This document shows, one piece after another, positions 8,414-16,965 of a DNA stretch of 34,772 nucleotides (the stretch's first letter is position 1; every line of letters begins with the position of its first letter). Location of the stretch: NCBI GenBank assembly GCA_003223215.1, contig QHYH01000157.1, positions 1 through 34,772 on the forward strand. Direction: 5' to 3'. This DNA comes from Acidobacteriota bacterium. GTDB lineage: Bacteria > Acidobacteriota > Terriglobia > Acidiferrales > UBA7541. Under the pieces are notes generated by a model. It worked only from the letters and a program-made list of their open reading frames with translations, was not told where the DNA came from and ran no database searches. The position numbers and the translations under genes are program-made.

Positions 8414-8619
8414 ATGGCTCGCGTGATCAAGCGCGTTGCCGCAAAACGAGATCTGACGGACCATTTCGTATTTCTGGGAGACAATGCCAGCGTGGACGTG
8501 GCGCGCCGTTTTCTTCACGCCTGCTTTTCGTTCTCTTCTTGCAGCGTGCGGAGCTCACGCCAGCGGGGGTACCGGTCTACTTTGGCGGGATCGAGCAAAT
8601 CCGGGTGCGCCTACTTTAA
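8414..8619 (+). pseudogene. truncated, frameshifted ParE-like toxin
   Basis: The start is ParE-like (MARVIKRVAAKRDLTDHFVF, then LGDNASVDVARRFL), but the reading then becomes unrelated serine/cysteine-rich sequence. A C-terminal ParE-like segment (PVYFGGIEQIRVRLL, stop at 8617-8619) is present in a different frame. An internal deletion plus a frameshift have therefore destroyed the gene. A shortened 80-aa peptide could still be read from the first frame to 8656, but without the C-terminal strands needed for gyrase poisoning it should be inactive. Confidence 0.75.
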
Positions 8620-8794
8620 GTCTTGCCTATCCGCAAACCGTGCACAATCCGTCTAGCAACCGGAAGACAGATACCGGACTTTGCCGTGAAACTACAACGA
8701 CGAATGTGACGGGCTCGCGTTTCATCGGGGAACATTGATAGCGCTATTGCCTCACGGCGCTCGTTGCTGCGAGCGCAAGCAGTGGGAGACATCA

Positions 8795-9330
8795 TCATTT
8801 CAGAGGTTGGCTCGAAAGTTTGTCAACCCAAACTGGCTCCTCGGGTTCCGGTTCGATCGGCTTCCCCCGCGCGAGTCCCCAACGATGAATCCAGGAGAGC
8901 CCCTTGCGGCCGACGTATGTGTCTGGCGTACGGTAGCATTTGTCGTTCATAGCCTGCTCCAAGCTGACGAAGGTGTACCCTCGTTCTCTGAGCCAGAGAG
9001 ATCCACTGGAAACGCCTTTATCCACAGGCGACAGCACCTTTCTCTCTTTTATCCCTTCTCCCTCTACGATCCTGTAAATTGCATCGGACGCGGTGTTCTG
9101 AAATGTCTCGGTCTTTCCGTTCGGCCGTCGGATTTCTGCCGATTCCATTTTGGTGGCCGTGCCAAGTCCGAAATGTTGGCGAAACTCGTTCTGCGACAAA
9201 TAGCTGCCGCCGGCTCGAACCTCGCTGAACTGACGGACGCCCGGTGCAAGAACGGTTACGCGGGCACCGATTGCGGCGCGATGGCTCTTAGTCCCCGATG
9301 AGTCTAAGCAGCACGCGCATCAGCCGGTTT
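8795..9330 (-). pseudogene. ASPIC/UnbV (CRTAC1-type) domain fragment
   Basis: Minus-strand translation gives AIGARVTVLAPGVRQFSEVR, then AGGSYLSQNEFRQHFGLG and a segment ending IYRIVEGEGI. This is the ASPIC/UnbV domain that closes secreted FG-GAP/CRTAC1-like proteins. The preceding residues (RVLLRL, then IGTKSHRAA) continue only if one base is skipped in a GGGG run near 9290, so there is a frameshift. No start or N-terminal FG-GAP repeats are present. The residues after EGEGIKERK (about 70) are not recognisable and probably belong to joined DNA. It is a dead fragment. Confidence 0.72.
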
Positions 9331-9446
9331 CAATTTGAGACACAGCGGCCTCGTAGGAATTCTGGACACATGGTCGGGCAACCCGACTTGATCGGCTCAG
9401 GCTGATGGCACGGGCTCCATACACATCGCTGCGTGCCAGAAAATAC

Positions 9447-9475
9447 TTGACAAACTCTGGCGTGGAACCTAAAAG
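9447..9475 (+). promoter_or_regulatory. possible sigma70-type promoter of TonB receptor 2
   Basis: TTGACA (9447-9452), a 17-nt spacer and TAAAAG (9470-9475), about 40 nt upstream of the ATG. The -35 is perfect and the -10 matches 4 of 6. Confidence 0.5.
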
Positions 9476-9514
9476 GAAACCCGATCCAGCAAAATCTCGC
9501 GGAGGACCTGCTCC

Positions 9515-12500
9515 ATGACGCAGCCACGCGCGTTTTCGAAAGTGCGATCACTAGCCTGTCTCGCCTTGTTGCTGCTTTTCGTTTCCGGCAGCGGTGCGCA
9601 GCAAGGAACCAGCGGCTCGATCGAGGGAACCATCACCGACCAGCAGGGCGGGGCAATCGCCAATGCCAAGTTGACGGCAGTCAACGCAGCGACTGGGCTA
9701 ACGCTGCAAGCCTCGAGCGACGATAACGGGTTGTTTCATTTTCTTGCGGTTCCGGTGGGGACTTACCTGGTCACTGTGGAACACAGCGGCTTTGCCAAGT
9801 ACTCCGCCGACGTCACCGTCGATGTCGCGGCGCGCATCAACTTGCCGGTGCAAATGGCCGTCGGTTCACAGGCCGAAGCTGTTACCGTATCGGCCGCACC
9901 GCCGGTTCTTGAGACCACGCGTTCCTCTGTTCAATCGGTTGTGAATGACCTCGCCGTAGCCGACCTGCCGACGCTCGGCCGCAATTTCATCAATTTCACG
10001 CTCCTCACGCCTGGCGTAACCACAGATGTTCGTACCGGCGACATCAGCTTTGCCGGGCAGCGCGGCACACTCAACTCGCTCATCGTAGATGGTTCAGACA
10101 ACAACAACACGTTCTTCGCGCAAACGCTGGGACGAACTGGCTCCGGTCGCGGTCCTTATCAATTTAGCCAGGACTCCGTGCAGGAATTCCAGGTGAACTC
10201 CAACAGCTATTCAGCCGAGTATGGAAACGCCGCCGGAGCCGTGATTAACGTCGTCACTAAATCAGGAACAAACGATTTCCATGGTACGGCCTTTGAGTTC
10301 TACCGCGATCGCTCGATGAATGCCTTTGATCCGATCGCTAAAGCCCTGAACAGACCCAAGCAGCCCTACCACTTCAACCAGTTTGGCGGCGATATCGGGG
10401 GCCCGATTAAAAAAGACAGGCTGTTTTTCTTCTTTGATTATGACGGCCAGCGCAACACCCTGCAGAATCTCGTTTTTGTGCCCCCAGCCTGCACTGGTGC
10501 GCTCGACGCCAACCAGGCCGCTGCCTGCAATTACCTGCTCGCGCTCGCCGCTTCTTGGCTTCAGACTTTCAATCAGGACGTCTATCTAGGCAAAGCCGAC
10601 TGGCACATCTCCTCCAAAGAGCTTTTGTCGGTGCGCGTTAATAGCCAACGCTTTAATGGCGCTAACCTGGAATTCAGCGGACCGACGGTTTCGAACGAGC
10701 ATACTGGCGCCTCGAACGTGATCACCGACACGATCTCCGGCCAGCTTACCTCGACTCTTTCACAGCGCTTCGTCAACGAGTTCCGCGGGGCTTACGTGCG
10801 CGACAATGAGCCCGGGCAGGCCAACAGCATCAATCCCGAAGCGTTCGTCCGCCAGGGCGGCAATACTCAGCTGACCATTGGCCGGAATTCTTTCAGTCCG
10901 CGCTTCACCAACATTAAACGCGGCCAGTTCGCTGATATCCTGGCCTGGGTCAGCGGCCGCCACACCATCAAGTTCGGCGGCTCAGTAATGTTGGACCGCA
11001 TCGCCAATTTCTTTCCCGGCAATCTCTCGGGCACCTACACATTCAACAGCCTGGAAGGTTTCGGGTGCAGCCTGAATGCGGGAGGTTCGTCTTGTTTTAC
11101 GGGCCCCGACGCCGCCGACACATTTACCCAGGCCTTCGCAGGCACCGGCACCTCCGGCCCAACTACCAATCCTAAGCTCAACGAATTCTCCGCGTTCGTT
11201 CAGGACGAGTGGCGCGTCACGTCGAATTTCACTCTAAACCCAGGCTTGCGTTATGACCGTGAGGGGCTAGCCCAGCCTGACGTGCTCAACCCAACTGCGC
11301 AGGCGGCCGGGATTCTCACCAACCGGATTAATGGGGATAACGATAACTTCGGCCCGCGACTGGGCTTTGCCTGGAACCCCACTCAGTTCAACCACCGCGC
11401 CGTCGTTCGCGGTGGTTTTGGGGTCTATTTCGGACGCACGCCGTCCATTCTGGTAGGCACGGCACACTCAAACAACGGCCTGCAGATTAAGACTCTCACG
11501 TTCGTCGGCGCTGCTATACCGGCCAATTATCCGAATACCGTGTGCGGCAGCCCCAGCGCCAACCCGAGTTGCGCCGCTCCAGCGCCCGGGCCCGGCATAC
11601 CGACACCGCCGCCGCCAACGATTTTTGTGTTCAACCCCAATTACGTCCAGCCTTACACCGAACAGGGCAACTTAGGCCTTGAGTGGCAGGTCAGTAAGGA
11701 TTCAAGCGTCACGGTATCGTACCTCGGCGTTCGCGGTGTGCACCTCCAGCGCACCCGAGACATCAATCTGGCCGGCGAAATTCCCACGACCATCCGCATT
11801 GCCGGCAGCACGACGCCGCTTACTTTCGAGCGATTTCCCAGCCCCGTCGGCGGGGCATGTCCTGCAGGCCTTTTCATCATCCCCTCGAGCACGACCTGCC
11901 GCCCGAATGGTAATTTTCAGCGGATTGAAGAGGTCGAGAGCAATGGCAATTCGCTCTATCACGGACTGATTTTGCAGTTCAACAAACGTTTCGCGAAGAA
12001 CTACCAACTGCTGGCGAGCTATACCTATGGCAAGGTGATTGACGACAGGCCGGACGGAACCTCCGTGGTGCCCTTCAACTCCACGGACGACCCCAAAATG
12101 GTGGAAGATCCTCTCAATGTTCGCGCCGACCGCGGCCCAGGCGTGACCGACCAGCGTCATCGCTTTGTTTTGAGCGGTGTTTGGACATTGAATTATGCGC
12201 AACGCTCGCGAGCTGCGGAGCGCCTAATCCTGGGCGGGTGGGAACTGAGCGGAATTTTGACCGCGCAGTCCGGCCAGCCCTACTCCGCGCTGGTGAGTTC
12301 TGACCTGAACAATGATTCAAACCGTTTCACCGATCGCGTGCCGGGCGTCGGGCGCGACACTCTTTACTTGCCGCGGACCGTTTCACTCGATCCTCGCGTG
12401 ACCAAGAATATTCAGCTTCGTGAGCGCCTCAAGCTGCAGTTGATAGGCGAGGCCTTTAACATTTTCAATCACACGAACATCAATGGCGTCAACGCCACAC

Positions 12501-12649
12501 AATTCATCCTCTCATCCAGCGCTGCGGCCTGCGGTATCGCTGGCACGCCTTGTCTGCTGCCAAACACTTCCGGCACATCAGCGTTCCAGTTCCCAACCTC
12601 TGACGTCACGCCGCGTATCGTCCAGTTAGCGGCCAAGTTTTTGTTCTAA
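9515..12649 (+). CDS. Oar-like TonB-dependent receptor with carboxypeptidase-regulatory-like domain (receptor 2)
   Basis: The protein is 1044 aa. The ATG at 9515 is preceded by GGAGG with 9-nt spacing. The signal peptide is hydrophobic (LACLALLLLFVSGSGAQ, cleavage near residue 29). A carboxypeptidase-regulatory-like domain follows (about 32-115: SIEGTITDQQGGAIANAKL), then a plug with LIVDGSDNNNTFF and SVQEFQVNSNSYSAEYGNAA, then GAVINVVTKSGTNDFHGTAF at the plug-barrel junction. The barrel ends IVQLAAKFLF. It is an outer-membrane receptor expected to work with TonB-ExbBD; the substrate is unknown. It is the shortest of the three receptors and close to the usual length of this family. No neighbouring hydrolase or transporter gives a clue to the ligand. 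Confidence 0.94.
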   Translation: MTQPRAFSKVRSLACLALLLLFVSGSGAQQGTSGSIEGTITDQQGGAIANAKLTAVNAATGLTLQASSDDNGLFHFLAVPVGTYLVTVEHSGFAKYSADVTVDVAARINLPVQMAVGSQAEAVTVSAAPPVLETTRSSVQSVVNDLAVADLPTLGRNFINFTLLTPGVTTDVRTGDISFAGQRGTLNSLIVDGSDNNNTFFAQTLGRTGSGRGPYQFSQDSVQEFQVNSNSYSAEYGNAAGAVINVVTKSGTNDFHGTAFEFYRDRSMNAFDPIAKALNRPKQPYHFNQFGGDIGGPIKKDRLFFFFDYDGQRNTLQNLVFVPPACTGALDANQAAACNYLLALAASWLQTFNQDVYLGKADWHISSKELLSVRVNSQRFNGANLEFSGPTVSNEHTGASNVITDTISGQLTSTLSQRFVNEFRGAYVRDNEPGQANSINPEAFVRQGGNTQLTIGRNSFSPRFTNIKRGQFADILAWVSGRHTIKFGGSVMLDRIANFFPGNLSGTYTFNSLEGFGCSLNAGGSSCFTGPDAADTFTQAFAGTGTSGPTTNPKLNEFSAFVQDEWRVTSNFTLNPGLRYDREGLAQPDVLNPTAQAAGILTNRINGDNDNFGPRLGFAWNPTQFNHRAVVRGGFGVYFGRTPSILVGTAHSNNGLQIKTLTFVGAAIPANYPNTVCGSPSANPSCAAPAPGPGIPTPPPPTIFVFNPNYVQPYTEQGNLGLEWQVSKDSSVTVSYLGVRGVHLQRTRDINLAGEIPTTIRIAGSTTPLTFERFPSPVGGACPAGLFIIPSSTTCRPNGNFQRIEEVESNGNSLYHGLILQFNKRFAKNYQLLASYTYGKVIDDRPDGTSVVPFNSTDDPKMVEDPLNVRADRGPGVTDQRHRFVLSGVWTLNYAQRSRAAERLILGGWELSGILTAQSGQPYSALVSSDLNNDSNRFTDRVPGVGRDTLYLPRTVSLDPRVTKNIQLRERLKLQLIGEAFNIFNHTNINGVNATQFILSSSAAACGIAGTPCLLPNTSGTSAFQFPTSDVTPRIVQLAAKFLF

Positions 12650-13032
12650 ATTATTCCCAACGACCTCACCAACAATCTCTTGCCTCTGGCGATGACCAAG
12701 CAAACCAACAACACCACAGGCGTGGATATCTGGGCAATAACGAACCAGATCTGTGCCTACGGGAGCTCTCCGCAGGGTCGAACCACAAGCATCGGCGTAT
12801 TCTTCCGTGCGTCTTTGCCGAATCTGTCGCCTCCTCAGGGGATGAATTGCACGATCGCCGGATACGTCGTGCAACCGTAGATCGTAACTGCCGGCGAATT
12901 TCCCTGGAACGGCCACCACGCTGCTCTGCGCCTTTGTCTTCCCGGTCCTGAGGCGCGGGCTGGCGCACGGAGCAGCCAGGTTGCCTGCTGTTTTGGCGGC
13001 TCACTCCACGACGTTTTTCAGCCTAGTCGCTC
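12650..13032. other. intergenic between receptor 2 and PEGA gene, nothing recognised
   Basis: Short frames are open on both strands, but none has a ribosome binding site, a recognisable motif or protein-like composition. No terminator hairpin with a T tract was seen after the receptor stop. Confidence 0.5.
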
Positions 13033-13611
13033 CTATTTTGCCTTGGGGACAAGCTCCGCATCGACACCGATATGCCCGCTTGAGAGCTTAAACTTTTTCT
13101 TCCAGACAATGAATCCACTCTTCTCGATTGCGATCCGGTGATCTCCCGGTCTTAGGAGAATCGTTGAAGGAGTACGGCCGAAGAAATGTTCATCGATGTA
13201 GAGGTCTGCTCCAGTTGGAGTAGAGGAAACGTCGATCAAAGCACCCTCCGTGGTACCCATGGAAGACGCAGAATCATCGGCCTTCAGTATAAGTGTTGGA
13301 GTACTGGCAATCGCTCCCGGTGCTTGTGTAGGTGGCGCTTTCGGTTCAGCCTGATTTGGCGTTTTGCCGGCTTCCCCTAGGCAATCCGCTCTGGCTTGTT
13401 TCAAATCCCCGGATGTGTAATGTGACTCTAGGACAATGACTTTGGCGCCCCGGTCCTGCAAATTGCGCACATCGTCATCGGTCATTCTGCCATGGGAAGG
13501 GAATCCTTCAGGTAGTTTGCCTTCAATATATCGAAACTGTTTTCCGCGTATGCCGAAGGAGTACAAGTCGCTCGTAACCTGATCGACGCGTCCCATACGC
13601 TTCAAGATCAC
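13033..13611 (-). CDS. PEGA-domain protein (mature part of an interrupted secreted protein)
   Basis: A 192-aa reading from GTG 13611. Residues 1-70 form a conserved-looking alpha/beta region (GIRGKQFRYIEG, DDDVRNLQDRGAKVIVLE) of a kind seen before PEGA domains in Acidobacteria-like proteins. A Pro/Ala-rich linker spans about 84-104. A PEGA domain follows (about 124-189: ALIDVSSTPTGADLYIDEHF, LRPGDHRIAIEKSGF). PEGA domains are surface or periplasmic beta-sandwiches, often with a role in binding. No ribosome binding site precedes the GTG. The signal peptide lies in the same frame just upstream, beyond a single TAA (13621-13623). The original gene therefore ran from 13731, and this part probably cannot be exported unless the stop is read through. 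Confidence 0.75.
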   Translation of the reverse strand: MILKRMGRVDQVTSDLYSFGIRGKQFRYIEGKLPEGFPSHGRMTDDDVRNLQDRGAKVIVLESHYTSGDLKQARADCLGEAGKTPNQAEPKAPPTQAPGAIASTPTLILKADDSASSMGTTEGALIDVSSTPTGADLYIDEHFFGRTPSTILLRPGDHRIAIEKSGFIVWKKKFKLSSGHIGVDAELVPKAK

Positions 13612-13731
13612 GCAACTTGCTTAAGACGCGTGACCAGCATCAGCCTGCGGAATTGCGGCTTCGGATTGGGCGTGGGACTTCGTGGCCAGCAGAAATACAG
13701 TAAACGCTGTCCTGACCATAAGACGCTTCAT
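13612..13731 (-). pseudogene. signal-peptide exon-like 5' part of the PEGA gene, ending in an in-frame TAA
   Basis: From ATG 13731, with GAGAGG upstream, the frame reads MKRLMVRTAFTVFLLATKSH, then AQSEAAIPQADAGHAS and TAA. It then continues in the same frame with ASCVILKRMGRV into the PEGA protein. The first 36 codons are a standard signal peptide plus a short mature stretch. One base change (TAA to CAA, GAA, AAA or another sense codon) would restore a 232-codon secreted protein, so this looks like a recent nonsense mutation or a sequencing error. Confidence 0.7.
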
Positions 13732-14019
13732 AGTGCCTCTCTTTGAGGGCGAGGTTTTTGCGCCGGACTCCTAGATCTGGAATCCAAGATGAGGCTCGCA
13801 GGCTGAGTGGAAAGAGCCGAAGAGGTTCTGTGCAACACCTTATCCGCCAAACCTAGAAGCTGTCAACGCCGATAATGTCGTGTGTGTGAATGATGCACTG
13901 GCGAATCGACCGGCAATCCGTAATAAGTCTTACCCCATAGGTGACGCGATGCGGTAGCTCGCTGGAGGAGCAGGAGGAGAAGTCATCCAGTCGATATACA
14001 AAAGCTAGTCGTCGCAGCC

Positions 14020-14130
14020 ATGTTCTTCGTGCTGTTCTCATTGGTCTACGTGTCAATGGCAAGCGCATGGCTTCTAAGCGCCATGACCACGAAGATACTG
14101 AAAGCGATTGAATTAGCATCCAAATCCTAG
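14020..14130 (+). CDS. possible small membrane peptide
   Basis: A 36-codon frame opens with a strongly hydrophobic stretch (MFFVLFSLVYVSMASAWLLS) followed by a short Lys-containing tail (TKILKAIELASKS). The frame is also hydrophobic for a few codons upstream (KLVVAA). A GGAGGAGCAGGAGGAG tract occurs at about 13963-13978 but is about 40 nt from the ATG, so the start is uncertain. It may be a real single-helix protein or chance. Confidence 0.25.
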   Translation: MFFVLFSLVYVSMASAWLLSAMTTKILKAIELASKS

Positions 14131-14169
14131 CGGGAACAATCGCATGACTCCCGACCGTGCCGCGAGAAG

Positions 14170-14190
14170 CCGTCGCCTTTCAAGCGACGG
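14170..14190 (+). promoter_or_regulatory. hairpin in the leader of the chaperone operon
   Basis: CCGTCGC (14170-14176) pairs perfectly with GCGACGG (14184-14190) over a 7-nt loop. There is no T tract, so it is more likely a leader structure or operator than a terminator. Confidence 0.4.
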
Positions 14191-14316
14191 AGTGATCACC
14201 AAAAATTTCCTCAACCCCAAAGAAATCCACAGGTTGAGCCCGAAAGTTATGTGGATCTCCCGGTGCCTCCCTGCTGTAGAATCCGACCTGACTTGGGAAA
14301 GCCCGACCAGAGCGAG

Positions 14317-16965
14317 ATGCCTGACATACGAAAACACCAACCGCCAAGCAGGCCTCATTCGATCGCGGCTGGAACGAAGCCTGGCGCTGTGCAGCAGTGG
14401 GCCGTATGGGCAGAAGAAGTGGAGCGGTTGCTTGAGCAGGGAAAATCCAAGCCTGCGGTTGAGCTGGCGAAGGTAGCCCACAAGCACACGGCCTCTGCGG
14501 CCTCGGAAGCCCTCTTGGTGAAGGCCTATGCTGCGAGGATCCGTGCACTCGTCCAGGCCGGCCTAAATGAAGAAGCCAAAGCCCTGCTTGCGCTCGTGGG
14601 GCAACGGTATTCCCGGTTCAAGGAAGCACTCGCGGGAATCGGGTTCATTCTTCATGCGGGCACCTCGCTCGATGATTTCCTGCGGCCCTTCGCGGACCCG
14701 GATCTCCCACAGGACAGGCGCGCCGAGATCGAGACGGTGATCCGACGCGAGCTGACCGATCTGGGGCCTCTAGCGCAATCTGCGGTGCTGCCGGCCACCC
14801 ATCCGCTTCGCTTGGCTGCGACCAAACTCGAGCAAGCCTTCCGGGCAGTCACCACTGGGCCGGTGTCGGATGACGCCCTCTCCCTTACAGAAATCTCTCA
14901 CCAGAGTCCCCTTGCTCCGTGGAAGTCGCTGGTGCGCGCCATCGCCAGTTTCTACCGCGGTGACGATCGTGCGTGCGAACGGTGGCTCGAACAGGTTGCA
15001 GCCGATTCGGCTCCCGCGCGCCTCGTGCCTGCCTTGAGCGTCATGCTCGCAAAGCCGAGCAAGCAACCGCTCAAACCGGCCGCAATCAGGCTGACAACAC
15101 AAATCGTCGGAGAAGCATCTTCGGTTCGCGCATCGCTCGAGGCGCTTGACCGCGCCTTCGTCGGCGGGAAACCGAAACGCATCGCGCGTCATATCGAGAA
15201 GGCCGTGGCGGCTGTAAAGACGAGCTGCCCGGACCTCGTCGAGAGACTGAAACAACACATTGCCGTTCGGGCTTATGTGTCGGATCGCCGCGCCTTGGCG
15301 GCGATTCCGGATGGCTATCGGAAAGACGCACACTTTTGGCACCTCCTGGCGCGACTGACCGAACTTTTGGAGCGGGATTTCACCCTTGAGGCGTGCAGTC
15401 TCTGGGAGCAATTTCGCAAACACGCCGTTGCGCAAGGTTTATTTGCTGAGGACGGACCGGAGATCGCGGCCCTCTACCTGCACATGGCGGAAATTCTCGA
15501 ACAGTCGTCGCCGGAGGAGTTGGCTCGCGAGCGCCCTGCCTTCGAGGACCGATTCCCTGGTTATCTTAAGTATTACTCCGACCAACCGGCGGACATTCGG
15601 CGAGCTGGGGCACGGCAGGATCCGGAGGCTTGCTATTTCCTCTACCCCGAGTTGCTTTACGCGCGCGCCTGCGCCATCGACCCCGATCCGGAGATCTTTC
15701 GTCAGTGGCTCCATTGGGCGCGGCGAAGCGAGGATTGGCACGTGTCCGACCGGGCCGCCCAGAGTTGGCGGCGAGCGCTCCCTAAAGACGGTCGGCCGCT
15801 CTTGCACCTGATGGAGTCGGCGGAGAAACGGGGCGCGCTCAAGAAGGCGCTTGGCTATCTGGAGGAAGCGGAGGCCCTCGATCGGCTCAATCCTGAGGTT
15901 CGACGGGCGCGCTTGCGTTTGCTGACCGCCAACGCCGTGCGTCATTTGAGCCAGAACAAGGTGCACCTCGTCGAGCTGGACGCGGCTGCCCTGGAAGCCT
16001 TGCCGCAGGCCGGGGAGGTCAATCGTCCTGCCTTTCCGGCGGCACTACGCTGGGCCTCCGGAGTGCTCCACAACAACCGGCAGGAAGCCTTGCACTATTC
16101 CGCCCAGGTGGCAGCATTACTTGAAAGCCGAGCCGCAGCGACGGTGACGCTCGCGAACCTCGCCGACATGGCTGGATTCCGGTCGGCGGCCAACGGCTTT
16201 CTCGGCAGTGACATCTCGGGAGAGAAGATCGCCGAGGCGGTGGCGCGCGCCTGCGCCCTTGGCGAGGACCTTGGACTGAAGTTTGTAGTTCCTTCGGAGT
16301 GGGACGAGAAAATTCTCGATGAACTTCGGGAGAGGCGCCTGGAGGTGGGCACCCGGCAGCTTTGTCTGTTGGCCGAGGCCGCCCTGCGTGCCGGTCGTCG
16401 GGAATTGGCGTTCGCCGCCTGTGGAGCAGGATTAGCGAAGGGTGGGCCAACCGAGGCGCGGTTCTTGCTGTTGCGTGGGCAGGCCCTGCCTGAGTGGGAA
16501 TTCTCTCGGCGCGACGAGTGCTTTATAGCCGCCGCCGAACTGGCGCGCCGCCAACGGGATATGGACCTGGCGGAGGAGGCCGTAGAGCTCCTGCGGACTT
16601 ACAGCCGCCAAGGTTCCACCTTCCTCAGATGGGCCGCTCACCGCGAGCCACGTTCCTTTTCGATGAGCAGCGAGGAAGTGCAGAAAATTCTGGAGCGGGA
16701 AAGGAAAGCGAGCAAGTTGCCCGTTCTCAGCCCTGACAAGCCCGCTCCGGACTATGGTTCTGGCCGCTGGAACGAAGAAATCGAAGAAGAGAATGAAGAA
16801 GAGAATGAAGAAGAGGAAGACGATTCCTTCGCTGCTATGAACTTCAAGGAGCTGACCCAATTTCTATTTGAACTCGCAAAGCGAATTGTTGGGCCGCGCG
16901 ATCCGGATGGCACACCGGGGAAGAGACACCGTCCGTCATCGCGAGGACCGCGGAGTCTGTTTTGA
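14317..16965 (+). CDS. large helical-repeat-like protein with acidic tail, first gene of accessory Hsp70 operon
   Basis: An 882-aa protein of unrecognised family. The ATG at 14317 is preferred over an in-frame GTG at 14251 because the extra 22 residues are Pro/Cys-rich and unlike the rest. No signal peptide or membrane span is seen. The body is Ala/Leu/Glu/Arg-rich and reads as successive amphipathic helix pairs (AVELAKVAHKHTASAASEAL, ALKKALGYLEEAEALDRLNP), suggesting a TPR/SEL-like alpha-solenoid. A nearly continuous acidic tract lies at residues 819-836, coded by a GAAGAAGAGAAT-type micro-repeat, followed by a short basic tail. Its stop codon overlaps the start of the J-domain gene, so the two are translationally coupled. 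Co-transcription with J, GrpE and Hsp70 proteins suggests a client-binding scaffold or adaptor for that chaperone; this is inference. Confidence 0.8.
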   Translation: MPDIRKHQPPSRPHSIAAGTKPGAVQQWAVWAEEVERLLEQGKSKPAVELAKVAHKHTASAASEALLVKAYAARIRALVQAGLNEEAKALLALVGQRYSRFKEALAGIGFILHAGTSLDDFLRPFADPDLPQDRRAEIETVIRRELTDLGPLAQSAVLPATHPLRLAATKLEQAFRAVTTGPVSDDALSLTEISHQSPLAPWKSLVRAIASFYRGDDRACERWLEQVAADSAPARLVPALSVMLAKPSKQPLKPAAIRLTTQIVGEASSVRASLEALDRAFVGGKPKRIARHIEKAVAAVKTSCPDLVERLKQHIAVRAYVSDRRALAAIPDGYRKDAHFWHLLARLTELLERDFTLEACSLWEQFRKHAVAQGLFAEDGPEIAALYLHMAEILEQSSPEELARERPAFEDRFPGYLKYYSDQPADIRRAGARQDPEACYFLYPELLYARACAIDPDPEIFRQWLHWARRSEDWHVSDRAAQSWRRALPKDGRPLLHLMESAEKRGALKKALGYLEEAEALDRLNPEVRRARLRLLTANAVRHLSQNKVHLVELDAAALEALPQAGEVNRPAFPAALRWASGVLHNNRQEALHYSAQVAALLESRAAATVTLANLADMAGFRSAANGFLGSDISGEKIAEAVARACALGEDLGLKFVVPSEWDEKILDELRERRLEVGTRQLCLLAEAALRAGRRELAFAACGAGLAKGGPTEARFLLLRGQALPEWEFSRRDECFIAAAELARRQRDMDLAEEAVELLRTYSRQGSTFLRWAAHREPRSFSMSSEEVQKILERERKASKLPVLSPDKPAPDYGSGRWNEEIEEENEEENEEEEDDSFAAMNFKELTQFLFELAKRIVGPRDPDGTPGKRHRPSSRGPRSLF

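Larger units (their letters stand above)
13732..14316. other. intergenic leader region upstream of the chaperone operon
   Basis: It holds a possible 36-codon membrane peptide (14020-14130), a perfect 7-bp hairpin (14170-14190) and the palindrome GTGATCAC just after it. A TAGAAT lies at 14277-14282, 35 nt before the first operon gene, but without a clear -35. No CIRCE element (TTAGCACTC-N9-GAGTGCTAA) was found, so HrcA control is not indicated. Confidence 0.5.

Noticed and set aside
8735-9301. Plus-strand frame of 188 codons
   Set aside because: Antisense to the ASPIC/UnbV fragment, whose motifs are unmistakable on the minus strand.
12626-13004. Overlapping minus-strand frames after receptor 2
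   Set aside because: Arg-rich, two competing frames, no start signal and no recognisable domain.
14130-14316. HrcA/CIRCE operator for the Hsp70 operon
   Set aside because: No TTAGCACTC-N9-GAGTGCTAA-like sequence; only a GC hairpin is present.
14770-15966. Two long minus-strand frames within the solenoid gene
   Set aside because: Antisense shadows; the plus strand is one uninterrupted frame inside a compact operon.
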